The notes beneath the pieces were generated by a model. That model saw only the letters and a program-made list of their open reading frames with translations, searched no databases and was not told where the DNA came from. Shown here in pieces: positions 54,300 through 62,925 of a DNA stretch of 64,000 bases (positions are counted from its first letter, which is position 1; each line of letters starts with the position of its first letter). Source of the stretch: Bacillota bacterium (GTDB taxonomy: Bacteria > Bacillota_A > Clostridia > Tissierellales > Peptoniphilaceae). A program made the translations under genes and the position numbers. The DNA lies in NCBI GenBank assembly GCA_023443045.1, contig JAEZWK010000033.1, forward strand, positions 60,128 through 124,127, in the 5' to 3' direction.

Positions 54300-55546
54300 G
54301 TAAGTTTTATAATTTTCCTGAGAAATTAATCGAAGATATAGAAAATGTAGAACAATCATTATCCGAAAGATTTCTAGAATTAGAAAAAATTTATCAGTAT
54401 AACCAAGCAAAAGTTTTAAAAGCTATGCAAAATAATAATCTGAATTCCAGTGATTTTTTTTGGACAACTGGATATGGTTATGGTGATGTAGGTAGAGAAA
54501 AAGTTGAATCTATTTATTCTGAGATATTTTGTACTGAAGATGCATTAGTTAGACCAAGTATAGCTTCTGGTACACATGCAATCTTTTTAACATTAAACTC
54601 CTTGCTAGGACATGGAGATGAACTAGCTATCATTAGTGATGAGCCATATGATACAATGCAAAAGGCAATAGGCATAAAAGGAAATGAACCTAATAATTTA
54701 ATATCTAAAGGAATCAAAGTTAGTATTCTACCTCTTAAAAACAATAAAATAGATATTGAGAATTTAAAAAGTATTGTTACAAAAGAAACTAAAGTAGCTA
54801 TGATTCAAAGATCAATGGGTTATTCTGATAGACCTGCATTTAGAATCGATGAAATAAAAAAAGCAGTTGCCGAAATAAAAGCAATTTCTAAGGATATAAT
54901 TGTATTTTGTGATAACTGTTATGGAGAATTTACCGATATTTATGAGCCAACAGAAGTTGGAGTAGATATCATGGCAGGCTCATTAATTAAAAATCCAGGA
55001 GGAGGGTTAGCTGTATCCGGAGGATATATAGTAGGAATAAAAGAACTAATTGAGTTAGTAGCAAATAATTTAACAGCACCTGGAATAGGTAAAGAAGTAG
55101 GCTTAACATTTGGGACGAGCAGATTAACTCTTCAAGGATTATTTTTAGCACCAATGATTGTAAAAGAGGCATGTAAAGGAGCGTTATTATTTCAAAATGT
55201 TTATACAAAAAAAGGGTTTAATGTAACCCCGAATTTTAATGATAATTATAATGATATAGTTGTTGCTATTAAATTTAATGACCCCGAAAAACTAAAACTA
55301 TTTACTATTACTATACAAAAATCTTCAGCTGTTGATTCAAATGCAATACCTACTGCATGGGATATGCCTGGATATGATAATAAAGTGATTATGGCAAGCG
55401 GAAGCTTTATAAGCGGAAGTAGTATTGAACTTAGTGCTGATGCGCCAATTAGAGCACCATATATTGCATATTTTCAAGGCGGGTTAACATATATGCAGTC
55501 AAAAATTGCATTAATGAATACATTAGTCGCTTTAAATTTATACTAA
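54287..55546 (+). CDS. YnbB-type PLP-dependent enzyme (methionine gamma-lyase family)
   Basis: 419 aa fold-type I PLP protein. Family blocks: WTTGYGYGDVGREKVE, RPSIASGTHAI, DNCYGEF (cofactor Asp) and the PLP lysine in GSLIKNPGGGLAVSGGY. Often annotated as aluminium-resistance or methionine gamma-lyase family protein; the true substrate is not established. It follows miaA as ynbB does in Bacillus. GGAGG precedes the ATG. It is the last plus-strand gene, and its stop overlaps the convergent xer gene by 9 bases. Confidence 0.88.
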   Translation: MYNISKFYNFPEKLIEDIENVEQSLSERFLELEKIYQYNQAKVLKAMQNNNLNSSDFFWTTGYGYGDVGREKVESIYSEIFCTEDALVRPSIASGTHAIFLTLNSLLGHGDELAIISDEPYDTMQKAIGIKGNEPNNLISKGIKVSILPLKNNKIDIENLKSIVTKETKVAMIQRSMGYSDRPAFRIDEIKKAVAEIKAISKDIIVFCDNCYGEFTDIYEPTEVGVDIMAGSLIKNPGGGLAVSGGYIVGIKELIELVANNLTAPGIGKEVGLTFGTSRLTLQGLFLAPMIVKEACKGALLFQNVYTKKGFNVTPNFNDNYNDIVVAIKFNDPEKLKLFTITIQKSSAVDSNAIPTAWDMPGYDNKVIMASGSFISGSSIELSADAPIRAPYIAYFQGGLTYMQSKIALMNTLVALNLY

Positions 55547-56512
55547 ATCTTTATCAAACTCACTTAAAGGATTGCTATCAGTAGCAATCTTTATTTGTTC
55601 ATTATCTAAATGTGTATAAATTTGTGTTGTAGCCACATTTTCGTGACCTAAAACTTCTTTTATAGTTAAAATATCAATATTACCATATTTATACATAAGT
55701 GTAGCAGCAGTATGTCTAAGCTTATGAACAGTATAATAATTTGGATCAAGCCCTGATTCCAAAATACGTTTTTCTATAATATTTTGTACTGCACGTCTAG
55801 AAATTCTTTTGTTTTGCGTTGATATAAAAAGAGGTTGATTTGCTTCATCCTTTAAATTATTTTGAATAAAATCGATATAATCATTTATAGCACCAATAGT
55901 AGCTTTATTCAAAAAAACAAATCTTTCTTTATTTCCCTTACCAATAATTCTTATAGAAGAGTCTGGCTTTATATCATCTACATCTAAACTTATCAATTCA
56001 CTCAATCTTAATCCGCAGTTCAAAAATACCATAATAATGGCATAATCTCTCAATCTAAAAAAAGCTCTTTTATCATTTAATACAGTATTTAAAAGTTTTT
56101 TTGCATCTTCAAGGGTTAAATATATAGGTAGTCTTTTTTCTAATTTTGGATATTCCAAAGAATAAGAGGGATTGCTATCTATTAAATGCATTTTGTCATA
56201 CATATATTTAAAAAAAGATTTCAAACTAGCAACTTTTCTAAATTTAGCATGACAATGATTATCCATAAATTTCTCAGTAAAAGAAATATATGAATGCAGA
56301 TCTTGTAAATTAATAGTATTTATAAAAGAATAATCAATATCTGAGATATCAATCTGATCAAATGCAATATCTTTTAATTTATTTTTTCTTTGCTTAATAA
56401 ATTTTAAAAAATTTATTAAATCATATTTATATTCTTTAACAGTATTTTTACTAGATCCACGAATACTTTGCATATAATCTAAATAATCATCTAAAAGTAT
56501 TGGATTTTCCAT
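55538..56512 (-). CDS. Tyrosine recombinase, XerC/XerD type
   Basis: 324 aa. N-terminal SAM-like core-binding domain (about 1-105), then the catalytic domain: Arg in CGLRLSELISLDVDD, Lys in GKGNKERFV, the HKLRHTAATLM box, His in LGHENVATTQIYTHL and the nucleophile Tyr in that last segment. This size and pattern fit chromosome-dimer-resolving Xer recombinases; I do not see it inside a mobile element. The start is fixed by AGAGGGGG. The leader contains a perfect 14-base inverted repeat. Whether it is the XerC or XerD homologue cannot be decided here. Confidence 0.92.
   Translation of the reverse strand: MENPILLDDYLDYMQSIRGSSKNTVKEYKYDLINFLKFIKQRKNKLKDIAFDQIDISDIDYSFINTINLQDLHSYISFTEKFMDNHCHAKFRKVASLKSFFKYMYDKMHLIDSNPSYSLEYPKLEKRLPIYLTLEDAKKLLNTVLNDKRAFFRLRDYAIIMVFLNCGLRLSELISLDVDDIKPDSSIRIIGKGNKERFVFLNKATIGAINDYIDFIQNNLKDEANQPLFISTQNKRISRRAVQNIIEKRILESGLDPNYYTVHKLRHTAATLMYKYGNIDILTIKEVLGHENVATTQIYTHLDNEQIKIATDSNPLSEFDKDLV
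55567..55597 (+). terminator. Terminator of the plus-strand operon, embedded in xer
   Basis: GATTGCTA (55570-55577) pairs with TAGCAATC (55582-55589) across TCAG, then TTTATTTG. It begins 24 bases after the stop of the PLP gene and lies wholly inside the 3' coding part of the convergent recombinase gene, where it encodes part of its last 15 codons. Confidence 0.75.
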
Positions 56513-56543
56513 AATTTACCCCCTCTTTTAAATTTAGGTACTT

Positions 56544-56573
56544 TTCTGCACAAAATAGTTATTTTGTGCAGAA
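56544..56573. repeat. Perfect 14-base inverted repeat in the xer leader
   Basis: TTCTGCACAAAATA at 56544-56557 and its exact complement at 56560-56573, separated by GT. It lies 31 bases upstream of the xer start and a few bases downstream of the predicted transcription start. It could be a repressor operator, or a stable hairpin at the 5' end of the xer mRNA. It is too long-armed and short-spaced for a typical dif site. Confidence 0.85.
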
Positions 56574-56583
56574 TTATATTTCT

Positions 56584-56612
56584 ATTATACCATACCCTTC
56601 TTTAGAATACAA
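56584..56612 (-). promoter_or_regulatory. Promoter of the xer gene
   Basis: On the minus strand: TTGTAT, 17 bases, TATAAT, with TG one base before the -10. The predicted start near 56577 places the 30-base palindrome at the very beginning of the transcript. Confidence 0.7.
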
Positions 56613-56646
56613 CAAAAAAAATAAAAAAGAGTTAATACTCTTTTTT
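56611..56646 (-). terminator. Terminator of rny
   Basis: AAAAAAGAGT (56623-56632) pairs with ACTCTTTTTT (56637-56646), four-base loop. On the minus strand it is followed by a long T-rich run. The rny stop codon lies at its edge. Confidence 0.85.
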
Positions 56647-58177
56647 ATTTTGCTATAGAAGTTTTTCTTACTTCTTTAATAACATTAACTTTAATCTGAC
56701 CAGGATATTGCATTTCATCTTCAATTCTTTTAGCAACTTCAAATGCAATATTAGTCATTCGATCATCATCAACTTCATCAGGTTTAACCATAATTCTAAT
56801 TTCACGTCCAGCTTGTACAGCATAACTCTTTTCAATTCCTTCAAAAGAATCTGCAATTTCTTCTAATTTTTCTAATCGTTTTATATAACTTTCTAATGTT
56901 TCTCTTCTTGCTCCAGGTCTTGCAGCGCTTATAGAGTCAGCAGCTTGAACTAAGAACGCTTCTACTGTTTGTGGAGGTACGTCAAAATGATGGCTTTCTA
57001 TACAATGAATTACTTCTTTAGACTCTTTATACCTCTTAGCTAGACTTACGCCCAATTCAACATGGGTACCTTCGTTATCTTTATCAATACTTTTACCGAT
57101 ATCATGTAGCAGTCCGCCTCTTTTAGCAATTTTAACATTCGCTCCAATCTCTTCTGCCATTAATCCTGCTAATATACTAACCTCTATAGAATGTTTCAAT
57201 ACATTTTGTCCATAGCTAGTTCTATATTTTAATCTACCTAAATATTTTAGTAATTCTGGATTAATACCATTTATATTTGTTTCTAAAGCAGCTCTTTCTC
57301 CTTCTTCTTTAATTATTTTATCAACATCCTCTTGAGCCTTTTGTACCATTTCTTCAATTCTTGCTGGATGTATTCTACCATCTCTAATTAATTTATCAAG
57401 TGCTAATCTTGCAATTTCTCTTCTAACCGGATCAAAACTTGATAACACAACCGCTTCAGGAGTATCATCAACTATTAAATCAACACCTGTTAAACTCTCT
57501 AAAATTCTAATATTTCTACCTTCTCTACCTATTATTCTTCCCTTCATTTCATCACTTGGTAGATCTACAACTGTAACTGTAGCTTCAGCAACATAATCAG
57601 AAGCAACTCTTTGTATAGCATTTGCAATTATTTCCTGAGCTTGAACTTCACTTTCATCTTTAACTTTTTCATACATTTGTTTAATTCTTACAGCTTTTTC
57701 TCTTTCCATGATTTCATCTAAATCTTTTATAAGTATATCTTTAGCTTCTTCTCTAGTTAATTCAGCTATTTCTTGTAATTTTTCTTCTTGTTTAACAATG
57801 ATCTCGTCAGCTGCAAGATGTTTATCTTCTAATTGTTTTATTTTATTATTTAGTTTATCTTCTTTTTGAGAAATAGTATCAAACTTTTTATCTAATTGTT
57901 CTTCTCTTTTGGATAATCTCTTTTCAGTGTTTTGAATTTCATTTCTTCTTTCTTTTATCTCTTTTTCAAATTCTTCTTTATTTCTTTGTATTTCTTCTTT
58001 AGCAGAGACTATCATTTCTTTATGGTAAGCTTCACTTTTTTTATTAGCATCTTCTGTGATTCTTTTAGCTTCGTGTTCAGCACTAATTATAATCTTTTCA
58101 CCAATTTTTCGCCTATAGATATACCCAGATATTATACCAATAATTATTGAAGATATTGCAATTAATATATAGTACAA
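56645..58177 (-). CDS. rny: Ribonuclease Y
   Basis: Membrane-anchored endoribonuclease that starts decay of many mRNAs in Firmicutes. 510 aa. One N-terminal transmembrane helix (about 2-20), a long coiled coil (about 30-190), KH domain with [15 protein letters not shown], and HD domain with [10 protein letters not shown]. The start is a TTG at 58177 with AAGGAGG eight bases upstream. It is transcribed from a consensus promoter whose -35 lies inside the gene upstream. Confidence 0.96.
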   Translation of the reverse strand: MYYILIAISSIIIGIISGYIYRRKIGEKIIISAEHEAKRITEDANKKSEAYHKEMIVSAKEEIQRNKEEFEKEIKERRNEIQNTEKRLSKREEQLDKKFDTISQKEDKLNNKIKQLEDKHLAADEIIVKQEEKLQEIAELTREEAKDILIKDLDEIMEREKAVRIKQMYEKVKDESEVQAQEIIANAIQRVASDYVAEATVTVVDLPSDEMKGRIIGREGRNIRILESLTGVDLIVDDTPEAVVLSSFDPVRREIARLALDKLIRDGRIHPARIEEMVQKAQEDVDKIIKEEGERAALETNINGINPELLKYLGRLKYRTSYGQNVLKHSIEVSILAGLMAEEIGANVKIAKRGGLLHDIGKSIDKDNEGTHVELGVSLAKRYKESKEVIHCIESHHFDVPPQTVEAFLVQAADSISAARPGARRETLESYIKRLEKLEEIADSFEGIEKSYAVQAGREIRIMVKPDEVDDDRMTNIAFEVAKRIEDEMQYPGQIKVNVIKEVRKTSIAK

Positions 58178-58218
58178 ATATTTTTCCTCCTTCCTTTAAT
58201 TATTTTTAATCCCTGAAT

Positions 58219-58247
58219 ATTATACTAGTTTTAGCCAATTTTGTCAA
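58219..58247 (-). promoter_or_regulatory. Consensus promoter of rny
   Basis: On the minus strand TTGACA (58247-58242), exactly 17 bases, TATAAT (58224-58219): both hexamers match the sigma-A consensus. The -35 lies inside the last codons of the split-Rad50 C-lobe gene. Confidence 0.88.
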
Positions 58248-58902
58248 TTAGTTCACTCTCAACTTTCGAGACTCCATCTTCTAACCTAACACGAAATATA
58301 TTATCCGCTGAATTCGATAAAAACTGATTATGTGTTACTACAATAATTTGTTTATTTTCAGATTTAGAAAAAGTTTTTAAAATATCCACAAAATCAGGAA
58401 TATATTCATTACTCAAATATTTAGCAGGTTCATCTAGTACAAATGGTCCATCTAAGTTAAAATCATCTTTATTTTTTAATATAGAGTAAAATAATAACCT
58501 AAGTCCTGTACATATAATATCAATTAGACCACCACCCCTAGAATCTTTTGGATCTGTAAGAAATGTTTCATCTCCGTTATAATCTGTAACATAAAAATCT
58601 ACTGTAGGATTACCATCATCTTTATAATCAGCAATAAATCTTATATTGTTATTTAAGACCCTTCTTAAGAATGCAGTCATACTATTTTCTATATCTTTTA
58701 GTATATTATCTCTAGCTGTTTTGGATGCAGCCTTTAATAAGGTATATACTTTTTCATCAATATTCATTTCTTCAGTCAGTGAATGTATCTCTGATTCCTT
58801 TTTATTTAACTCTTTTTCAAGATGATCTCTTTTTGTTACATCAATAAGTAGCTGTTCCTTAAACTTTTCGAATAAATCATTCAATTCATCAATTTTATTC
58901 AT
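58231..58902 (-). CDS. Rad50/SbcC-like ATPase, C-terminal lobe protein
   Basis: 223 aa. A coiled-coil start (about 5-50) leads to the second half of an ABC-type ATPase head: signature-like SRGGGLIDIICTGLRL, Walker B GPFVLDEPAKYLS, and the His switch VVTHNQFLS. There is no Walker A in this protein; the matching N-lobe is encoded at 59136-60434. Start taken at ATG 58902, which overlaps the preceding gene by ATGAATAA. The GGG signature instead of SGGE resembles phage-type recombination ATPases more than SbcC. It should form a composite ATPase with the N-lobe protein and act with the nuclease at 60427-61395; this is inferred from order and motifs. Confidence 0.8.
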   Translation of the reverse strand: MNKIDELNDLFEKFKEQLLIDVTKRDHLEKELNKKESEIHSLTEEMNIDEKVYTLLKAASKTARDNILKDIENSMTAFLRRVLNNNIRFIADYKDDGNPTVDFYVTDYNGDETFLTDPKDSRGGGLIDIICTGLRLLFYSILKNKDDFNLDGPFVLDEPAKYLSNEYIPDFVDILKTFSKSENKQIIVVTHNQFLSNSADNIFRVRLEDGVSKVESELIDKIG

Positions 58903-59143
58903 CAAAACCTACCAACATTTCTTTACATTCAATCAAAAGTTTTTCAATATCTTCTTTTAGTTTATTGATATCATTTTCTATAGTTTCTGGACTTGAATTG
59001 GCTTTTTTTATTTCTTCAATCAATCTTAATTCTTGTTGTTGAAGCATTTCTAAGTTACCAACAGCCTTTTGTCTATCATCACTTATTTTAGTCACTTTTT
59101 CTTTTAATTTAGTTAATTCTTGTTGAATATTAGAATCATTCAT
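58895..59143 (-). CDS. Small coiled-coil protein of the split Rad50-like set
   Basis: 82 aa, almost entirely heptad-patterned helix (LTKLKEKVTKISDD, INKLKEDIEKLLIECKEML). It lies between the two ATPase lobe genes with 8-base overlaps on both sides. By position it corresponds to the descending coiled-coil arm of a normal Rad50. It contains no zinc-hook CxxC. I do not recognise a named family. It may pair with the long coil of the N-lobe protein. Confidence 0.7.
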   Translation of the reverse strand: MNDSNIQQELTKLKEKVTKISDDRQKAVGNLEMLQQQELRLIEEIKKANSSPETIENDINKLKEDIEKLLIECKEMLVGFDE

Positions 59144-60434
59144 TTTTTAACTCCTTCTCAATTATTTCAATATGTTCAGTTGTAATTTCTCCTCCACATA
59201 AAGGACATATATTTATTTTTTTGATATTATCTATATATTCAGTTATTAGCAATTTTTTTTGACTATCATATTCTTGTATTTTATTTTTGATTAAATCAAT
59301 TTGCTTTTTGTTTTTTATAAATTCATTTAGAATTCTAACTAAATCATTTATTACTTGAACTTTTTCTAAAATGATCTTATAAATTCCAACTATTTTATCA
59401 TAATTCTTATATTTATTGTTTATAAATTCCTTAGTCTCATTAATTCTAACCAAATCAAGCATACAATTTTTAAGAAAAATATAATTATTTAATTTAATTT
59501 CTGTTTCTTTTAACAAAACAAATACCTTAGATAAATCTATATCTTTATCTAATATTCTCCTATACTGTTCTTTATTTTTTATATTTTCTTTTAAACGATT
59601 ATGCTTATCTATTAAAAAATTATACAAATTATTTTTATTATCTAATTCTAAACAAGTTTTTATAGCGGAATCTAGAATATTATACTTTAATATGTCTTTT
59701 TCTTTTATATTTTTTACTAAAGAAATTTCTTTGAATTCTTGGTTTAGTCTTTGTAACTGATCCAATGTTTTTTTGTTCAAATCTATAACTTCTTTTTTAC
59801 ATGCTATGGAATCCCTGACAATTATTCTGTCTTCAATATTTGAATATTCCTTTATACTTTCTTTCAATTCATCCGTTTCTGACTTTAATTCATTTATTTT
59901 TTTATTCAAAGAAGTATAATGATTCTTTGCCTTTGCAATTGCTAAATCAACTTTATCTATATTTATAATCGAACCAATAATTTTCGATTTATCACCGGGA
60001 GTTTCTGATAATAAAAACATATTGTCAAATTGCGTTTGAAAATTAATTAAAAACTTTTTACCTACTAATTGATTTTCTGTTACTCCAGTAATTTTTCTAA
60101 CTTCTTCTGGAACACTGTTTCCAAATCCTCTATATTCAACTTTTTCACCATTGTTTATAATAATATAGCCATTAAATTTTTTGTTTCTCTTTCTAATTAA
60201 TGAAATTCCATCAGAATAATTTATCTCAACAATACACTCATCACTATCTCTATTTATAAATGATGCCCCTTTGGGCTCATTAAATAACACCCACTTTAGA
60301 GCTCTAATTATAGCAGTTTTTCCAACGTCCGACTCACCTACTATTACATTTAATCCATTACTAAAATTCATAGTAGTATTTTTATGTGATTGGAAATTTA
60401 TTATCCTCAAATTTTTTATATATCTACTATTCAT
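59136..60434 (-). CDS. Rad50/SbcC-like ATPase, N-terminal lobe with zinc hook
   Basis: 432 aa. The N-terminal ATPase lobe begins RIINFQSHKNTTMNFSNGLN and has Walker A GESDVGKTAII (about 33-43) and a Q-loop region (NFQTQFDNMFLL). It is followed by a long coiled coil (about 165-400) and a zinc-hook motif CPLCGGEI about 20 residues from the end. The chain stops right after the hook; signature and Walker B motifs are on a separate protein. The start overlaps the nuclease gene by ATGAATAG. This is a Rad50 head cut at the apex of the coil, not a frameshift remnant, since lobes and overlaps are intact. Confidence 0.85.
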   Translation of the reverse strand: MNSRYIKNLRIINFQSHKNTTMNFSNGLNVIVGESDVGKTAIIRALKWVLFNEPKGASFINRDSDECIVEINYSDGISLIRKRNKKFNGYIIINNGEKVEYRGFGNSVPEEVRKITGVTENQLVGKKFLINFQTQFDNMFLLSETPGDKSKIIGSIINIDKVDLAIAKAKNHYTSLNKKINELKSETDELKESIKEYSNIEDRIIVRDSIACKKEVIDLNKKTLDQLQRLNQEFKEISLVKNIKEKDILKYNILDSAIKTCLELDNKNNLYNFLIDKHNRLKENIKNKEQYRRILDKDIDLSKVFVLLKETEIKLNNYIFLKNCMLDLVRINETKEFINNKYKNYDKIVGIYKIILEKVQVINDLVRILNEFIKNKKQIDLIKNKIQEYDSQKKLLITEYIDNIKKINICPLCGGEITTEHIEIIEKELKNE

Positions 60435-61395
60435 CAGATACCTCGTTTAAATATTCTATAGCTCTTTTCTTTACTTTTTCATCATAATGATTTGATTCGC
60501 TTATTTGATCTATATAATCTAAAATCGTATTTTTAGTATTTTTAAAATCATCAACCGCAAAATCATAGAAAGAGTTTATAAGCCTTTCTCTACTCTTTTT
60601 TTCAAGAATTTTATTTCTATCTAAGATTTCATTTCCTGGTTTAGCAGATTCTAACTTAATTTTTTGAATATTCAATTCAGATTTGTCTGATATTTCAACT
60701 AAAAGAGCAAATATTTGACGTGTATAATCATCTTCAGATGCAGAAAGTCTTGCTATAGATCCAGGGTTAATAAAGTGTTTTCCATTTTTTGATATTAAAT
60801 TAAATCCAGTATGATAATGACCACATACAGTTAAATCTGCTTCAGTATCTAAAATATCATCAACTTTTGTGTAATTAAATTCATAACCATCCTTTGTTAA
60901 TAGCATACCATGTGCAAACATAAACCCAAAATCAGCTTTTTTATTAAAAATTTTATAATTTTTTCTATCATTATCTGTATCTAATTCATAAGTATATGGT
61001 GCCGCCCAAAGCTCTATACTAATATCATCTTTTGAAAAATATATAGGATATTTACCAAACATAATGGTCAATATTCCAACATCGTCTAAGCATGATATAA
61101 GAGTTCTATTAATACTATCTAAATTGTAACCATAAATATCGTGATTACCAGGAACATAGAAAATTGGTTTTTTAAAATTTGAGAGTAATTTTGAGAATTG
61201 TCTAAAAGTAGTAATATTTATATCAGGTCGATCAAATAAATCTCCCCCATGTACATAAAAATCTACATTAAATTTATTACCAATAGAATTTATTTCAGTA
61301 ATTTTATTTTGTAGACTTAAACAGTAATCATCTAACCTAGAAACTGGATTTGTTGCTCTAATATGAGTGTCAGTAAAATATAAAAACCTAATCAT
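60427..61395 (-). CDS. Mre11/SbcD-like metallophosphoesterase
   Basis: 322 aa calcineurin-like nuclease. Metal-binding motifs in order: D9 and H11 in FTDTHIRA, GGDLFDR, GNHD, FAHG, and GHYHTG. The C-terminal part is helical and charged, probably the ATPase-binding region. It begins only three bases after the T-run of the recA terminator, and no ribosome site is visible. The Asp-x-His motif right after the start excludes a much later initiation codon. Expected to process DNA ends with the split Rad50-like ATPase downstream. Confidence 0.88.
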   Translation of the reverse strand: MIRFLYFTDTHIRATNPVSRLDDYCLSLQNKITEINSIGNKFNVDFYVHGGDLFDRPDINITTFRQFSKLLSNFKKPIFYVPGNHDIYGYNLDSINRTLISCLDDVGILTIMFGKYPIYFSKDDISIELWAAPYTYELDTDNDRKNYKIFNKKADFGFMFAHGMLLTKDGYEFNYTKVDDILDTEADLTVCGHYHTGFNLISKNGKHFINPGSIARLSASEDDYTRQIFALLVEISDKSELNIQKIKLESAKPGNEILDRNKILEKKSRERLINSFYDFAVDDFKNTKNTILDYIDQISESNHYDEKVKKRAIEYLNEVSDE

Positions 61396-61398
61396 TGG

Positions 61399-61422
61399 AA
61401 AAAAATAGCCATTAATGGCTAT
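61399..61422 (-). terminator. Terminator at the end of recA
   Basis: ATAGCCAT (61405-61412) and ATGGCTAT (61415-61422) form a near-perfect palindrome that overlaps the recA stop codon; on the minus strand a run of seven T follows. The next gene starts three bases later, so some polymerase must read through or a promoter lies within recA. Confidence 0.8.
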
Positions 61423-62468
61423 TCCTCACTTTCTACTTCTTCTGTTGTCGCTTTTTTAGATTTCTTAGAAACTGTAGTGTTTCTAGAAATTTCTAAAATT
61501 TCATTTGCTTGTTCTGGATTATCATGTAACCATTGTTTTGTGTTTTCAGCTCCTTGTGCTATCGATTGATTATTATATGAAAACCAACTTCCTGATTTCT
61601 TTATTACACCCTTATCTAAAGCCATATTCAAAATTTCAGATTCTCTGGATATTCCAGTTCCATACATTATATCAAAATCTGCAGTTTTAAAAGGTGGAGC
61701 TACTTTATTCTTTACAACTTTTACTGTTGTACTATTTCCAATTATCTCTTCAGCTTTTGTGTCAGGATTTGTTCTTGTGATTTTTGATTTCCTTCTTATA
61801 TCAAGTCTTACAGAGGCATAGAATTTTAATGCTCTTCCTCCTGTAGTTGTTTCGTTTAAACCATAACCAGTTGTCCCAACCTTTTCTCTCAACTGATTTA
61901 TAAAAATTACCGTACACTTTGAAACATTAATAGCACCAGCTAATTTTCTCATTGCTTTACTCATCAATCTAGCATGTAAACCTACTTGTTGATCGCCCAT
62001 TTCACCATCAATTTCAGCTTTTGGTACCAATGCAGCTACCGAATCTACTACTATTACATCACACGCACTACTTCTTACTAAAATCTCTGTTATTTCCAAC
62101 GCTTGTTCACCAAAATCAGGCTGAGAAACAATCAAATTATCAATATTAACACCTAAATTTTCAGCATATTTAGGATCAAGAGCATGTTCTGCATCAATAA
62201 AAGCTGCTGTACCACCATTTTTTTGCGCTTCAGCAATAATATGCAAGGTTAATGTTGTTTTTCCTGATGATTCAGGTCCATAAATTTCAATAATTCTTCC
62301 CTTTGGTATTCCGCCAATTCCTAATGCATCATCTAAATTAATACTTCCAGTTGATATTGATTCGATCTGCATATTCGCTTTATCTCCTAAGCGCATAACA
62401 GCTCCCTTACCAAACTGTTTTTCAATATTACCAAGGGCTTTCTTCAACGCATCTTCTTTAGTTTCCAT
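61419..62468 (-). CDS. recA: Recombinase RecA
   Basis: 349 aa DNA strand-exchange protein and SOS co-protease. Walker [22 protein letters not shown], Walker [12 protein letters not shown]1/L2 region with [15 protein letters not shown] and NQLREKVG. Two consecutive ATGs are possible; the second (62468) has the better distance to GGAGG, the first is at 62471. No SOS box is recognisable. It follows pgsA and pncC as in most Firmicutes, with recX relocated to 21911-22372. Confidence 0.98.
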   Translation of the reverse strand: METKEDALKKALGNIEKQFGKGAVMRLGDKANMQIESISTGSINLDDALGIGGIPKGRIIEIYGPESSGKTTLTLHIIAEAQKNGGTAAFIDAEHALDPKYAENLGVNIDNLIVSQPDFGEQALEITEILVRSSACDVIVVDSVAALVPKAEIDGEMGDQQVGLHARLMSKAMRKLAGAINVSKCTVIFINQLREKVGTTGYGLNETTTGGRALKFYASVRLDIRRKSKITRTNPDTKAEEIIGNSTTVKVVKNKVAPPFKTADFDIMYGTGISRESEILNMALDKGVIKKSGSWFSYNNQSIAQGAENTKQWLHDNPEQANEILEISRNTTVSKKSKKATTEEVESEE

Positions 62469-62925
62469 CATTTTCCTCCAAAATAAAATTATATAATAAA
62501 AATATTGCTAATTCACTAGCGTATTTTATATTTTCGATTCTATTTCCTTCATTTGTACAATAAAAAATTTTTGTTCTTATCTTAGATGAAATAGAAATAT
62601 AAAATTTTGATGAATTATTTTCTGATTCAGCATAACCAGTAATCGAAATGCTGTAATTTGTGTTAGTTATATCTAAACAAGATTGTGACATTCTTCTAGC
62701 TACATCAGCACTCACAACTGTATATCTATCAATAATAACAGGATCAATATTTAAAATCTCTCTTTTAGATTTAGTCATATAGGTTACAAATCCACCATAA
62801 TATACTTCTGATATACCAGAGTAAGAACCTATTAGAGATGCTATGCTACCACAAGTCATACTCTCGCAGGTACTAAAAGTAAAATTATTCTTTTTTAAAA
62901 CTTTGTATAATTTATCTATTATCAT
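62458..62925 (-). CDS. CinA C-terminal domain protein (nicotinamide-nucleotide amidase type)
   Basis: 155 aa, only the PncC-like C-terminal domain of CinA; the N-terminal MoeA-like domain is absent. Recognisable parts are [16 protein letters not shown] and [11 protein letters not shown] with the Ser/Tyr/Lys area, and SITGYAES. Two usually invariant patches differ: ESCTGG is ESMTCG, and the GPGGG loop after SITG is missing. The enzyme may have changed activity. Located before recA as cinA is in most Firmicutes; overlaps recA by 11 bases (ATG at 62468). Confidence 0.85.
   Translation of the reverse strand: MIIDKLYKVLKKNNFTFSTCESMTCGSIASLIGSYSGISEVYYGGFVTYMTKSKREILNIDPVIIDRYTVVSADVARRMSQSCLDITNTNYSISITGYAESENNSSKFYISISSKIRTKIFYCTNEGNRIENIKYASELAIFLLYNFILEENDGN

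Noticed and set aside
55538..56512. Xer recombinase as integrase of a mobile element
   Set aside because: No attachment repeats, phage or conjugation genes surround it, and it lies between conserved housekeeping genes.
56544..56573. The palindrome as a chromosomal dif site
   Set aside because: dif sites have about 11-base arms with a 6-base centre; this one has 14-base arms with a 2-base centre and sits in the xer leader.
58231..60434. The three ATPase-related ORFs as one sbcC gene broken by frameshifts or sequencing errors
   Set aside because: Each junction has a clean ATGNNTRA overlap as at functional junctions elsewhere, the lobes are complete, and the coil segments are of unequal length, so a simple frameshift does not rejoin a normal SbcC.
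62458..62520. LexA/SOS box upstream of recA
   Set aside because: The start of recA lies inside the pncC end, and no GAAC-N4-GTTC type palindrome could be seen in the adjoining sequence.
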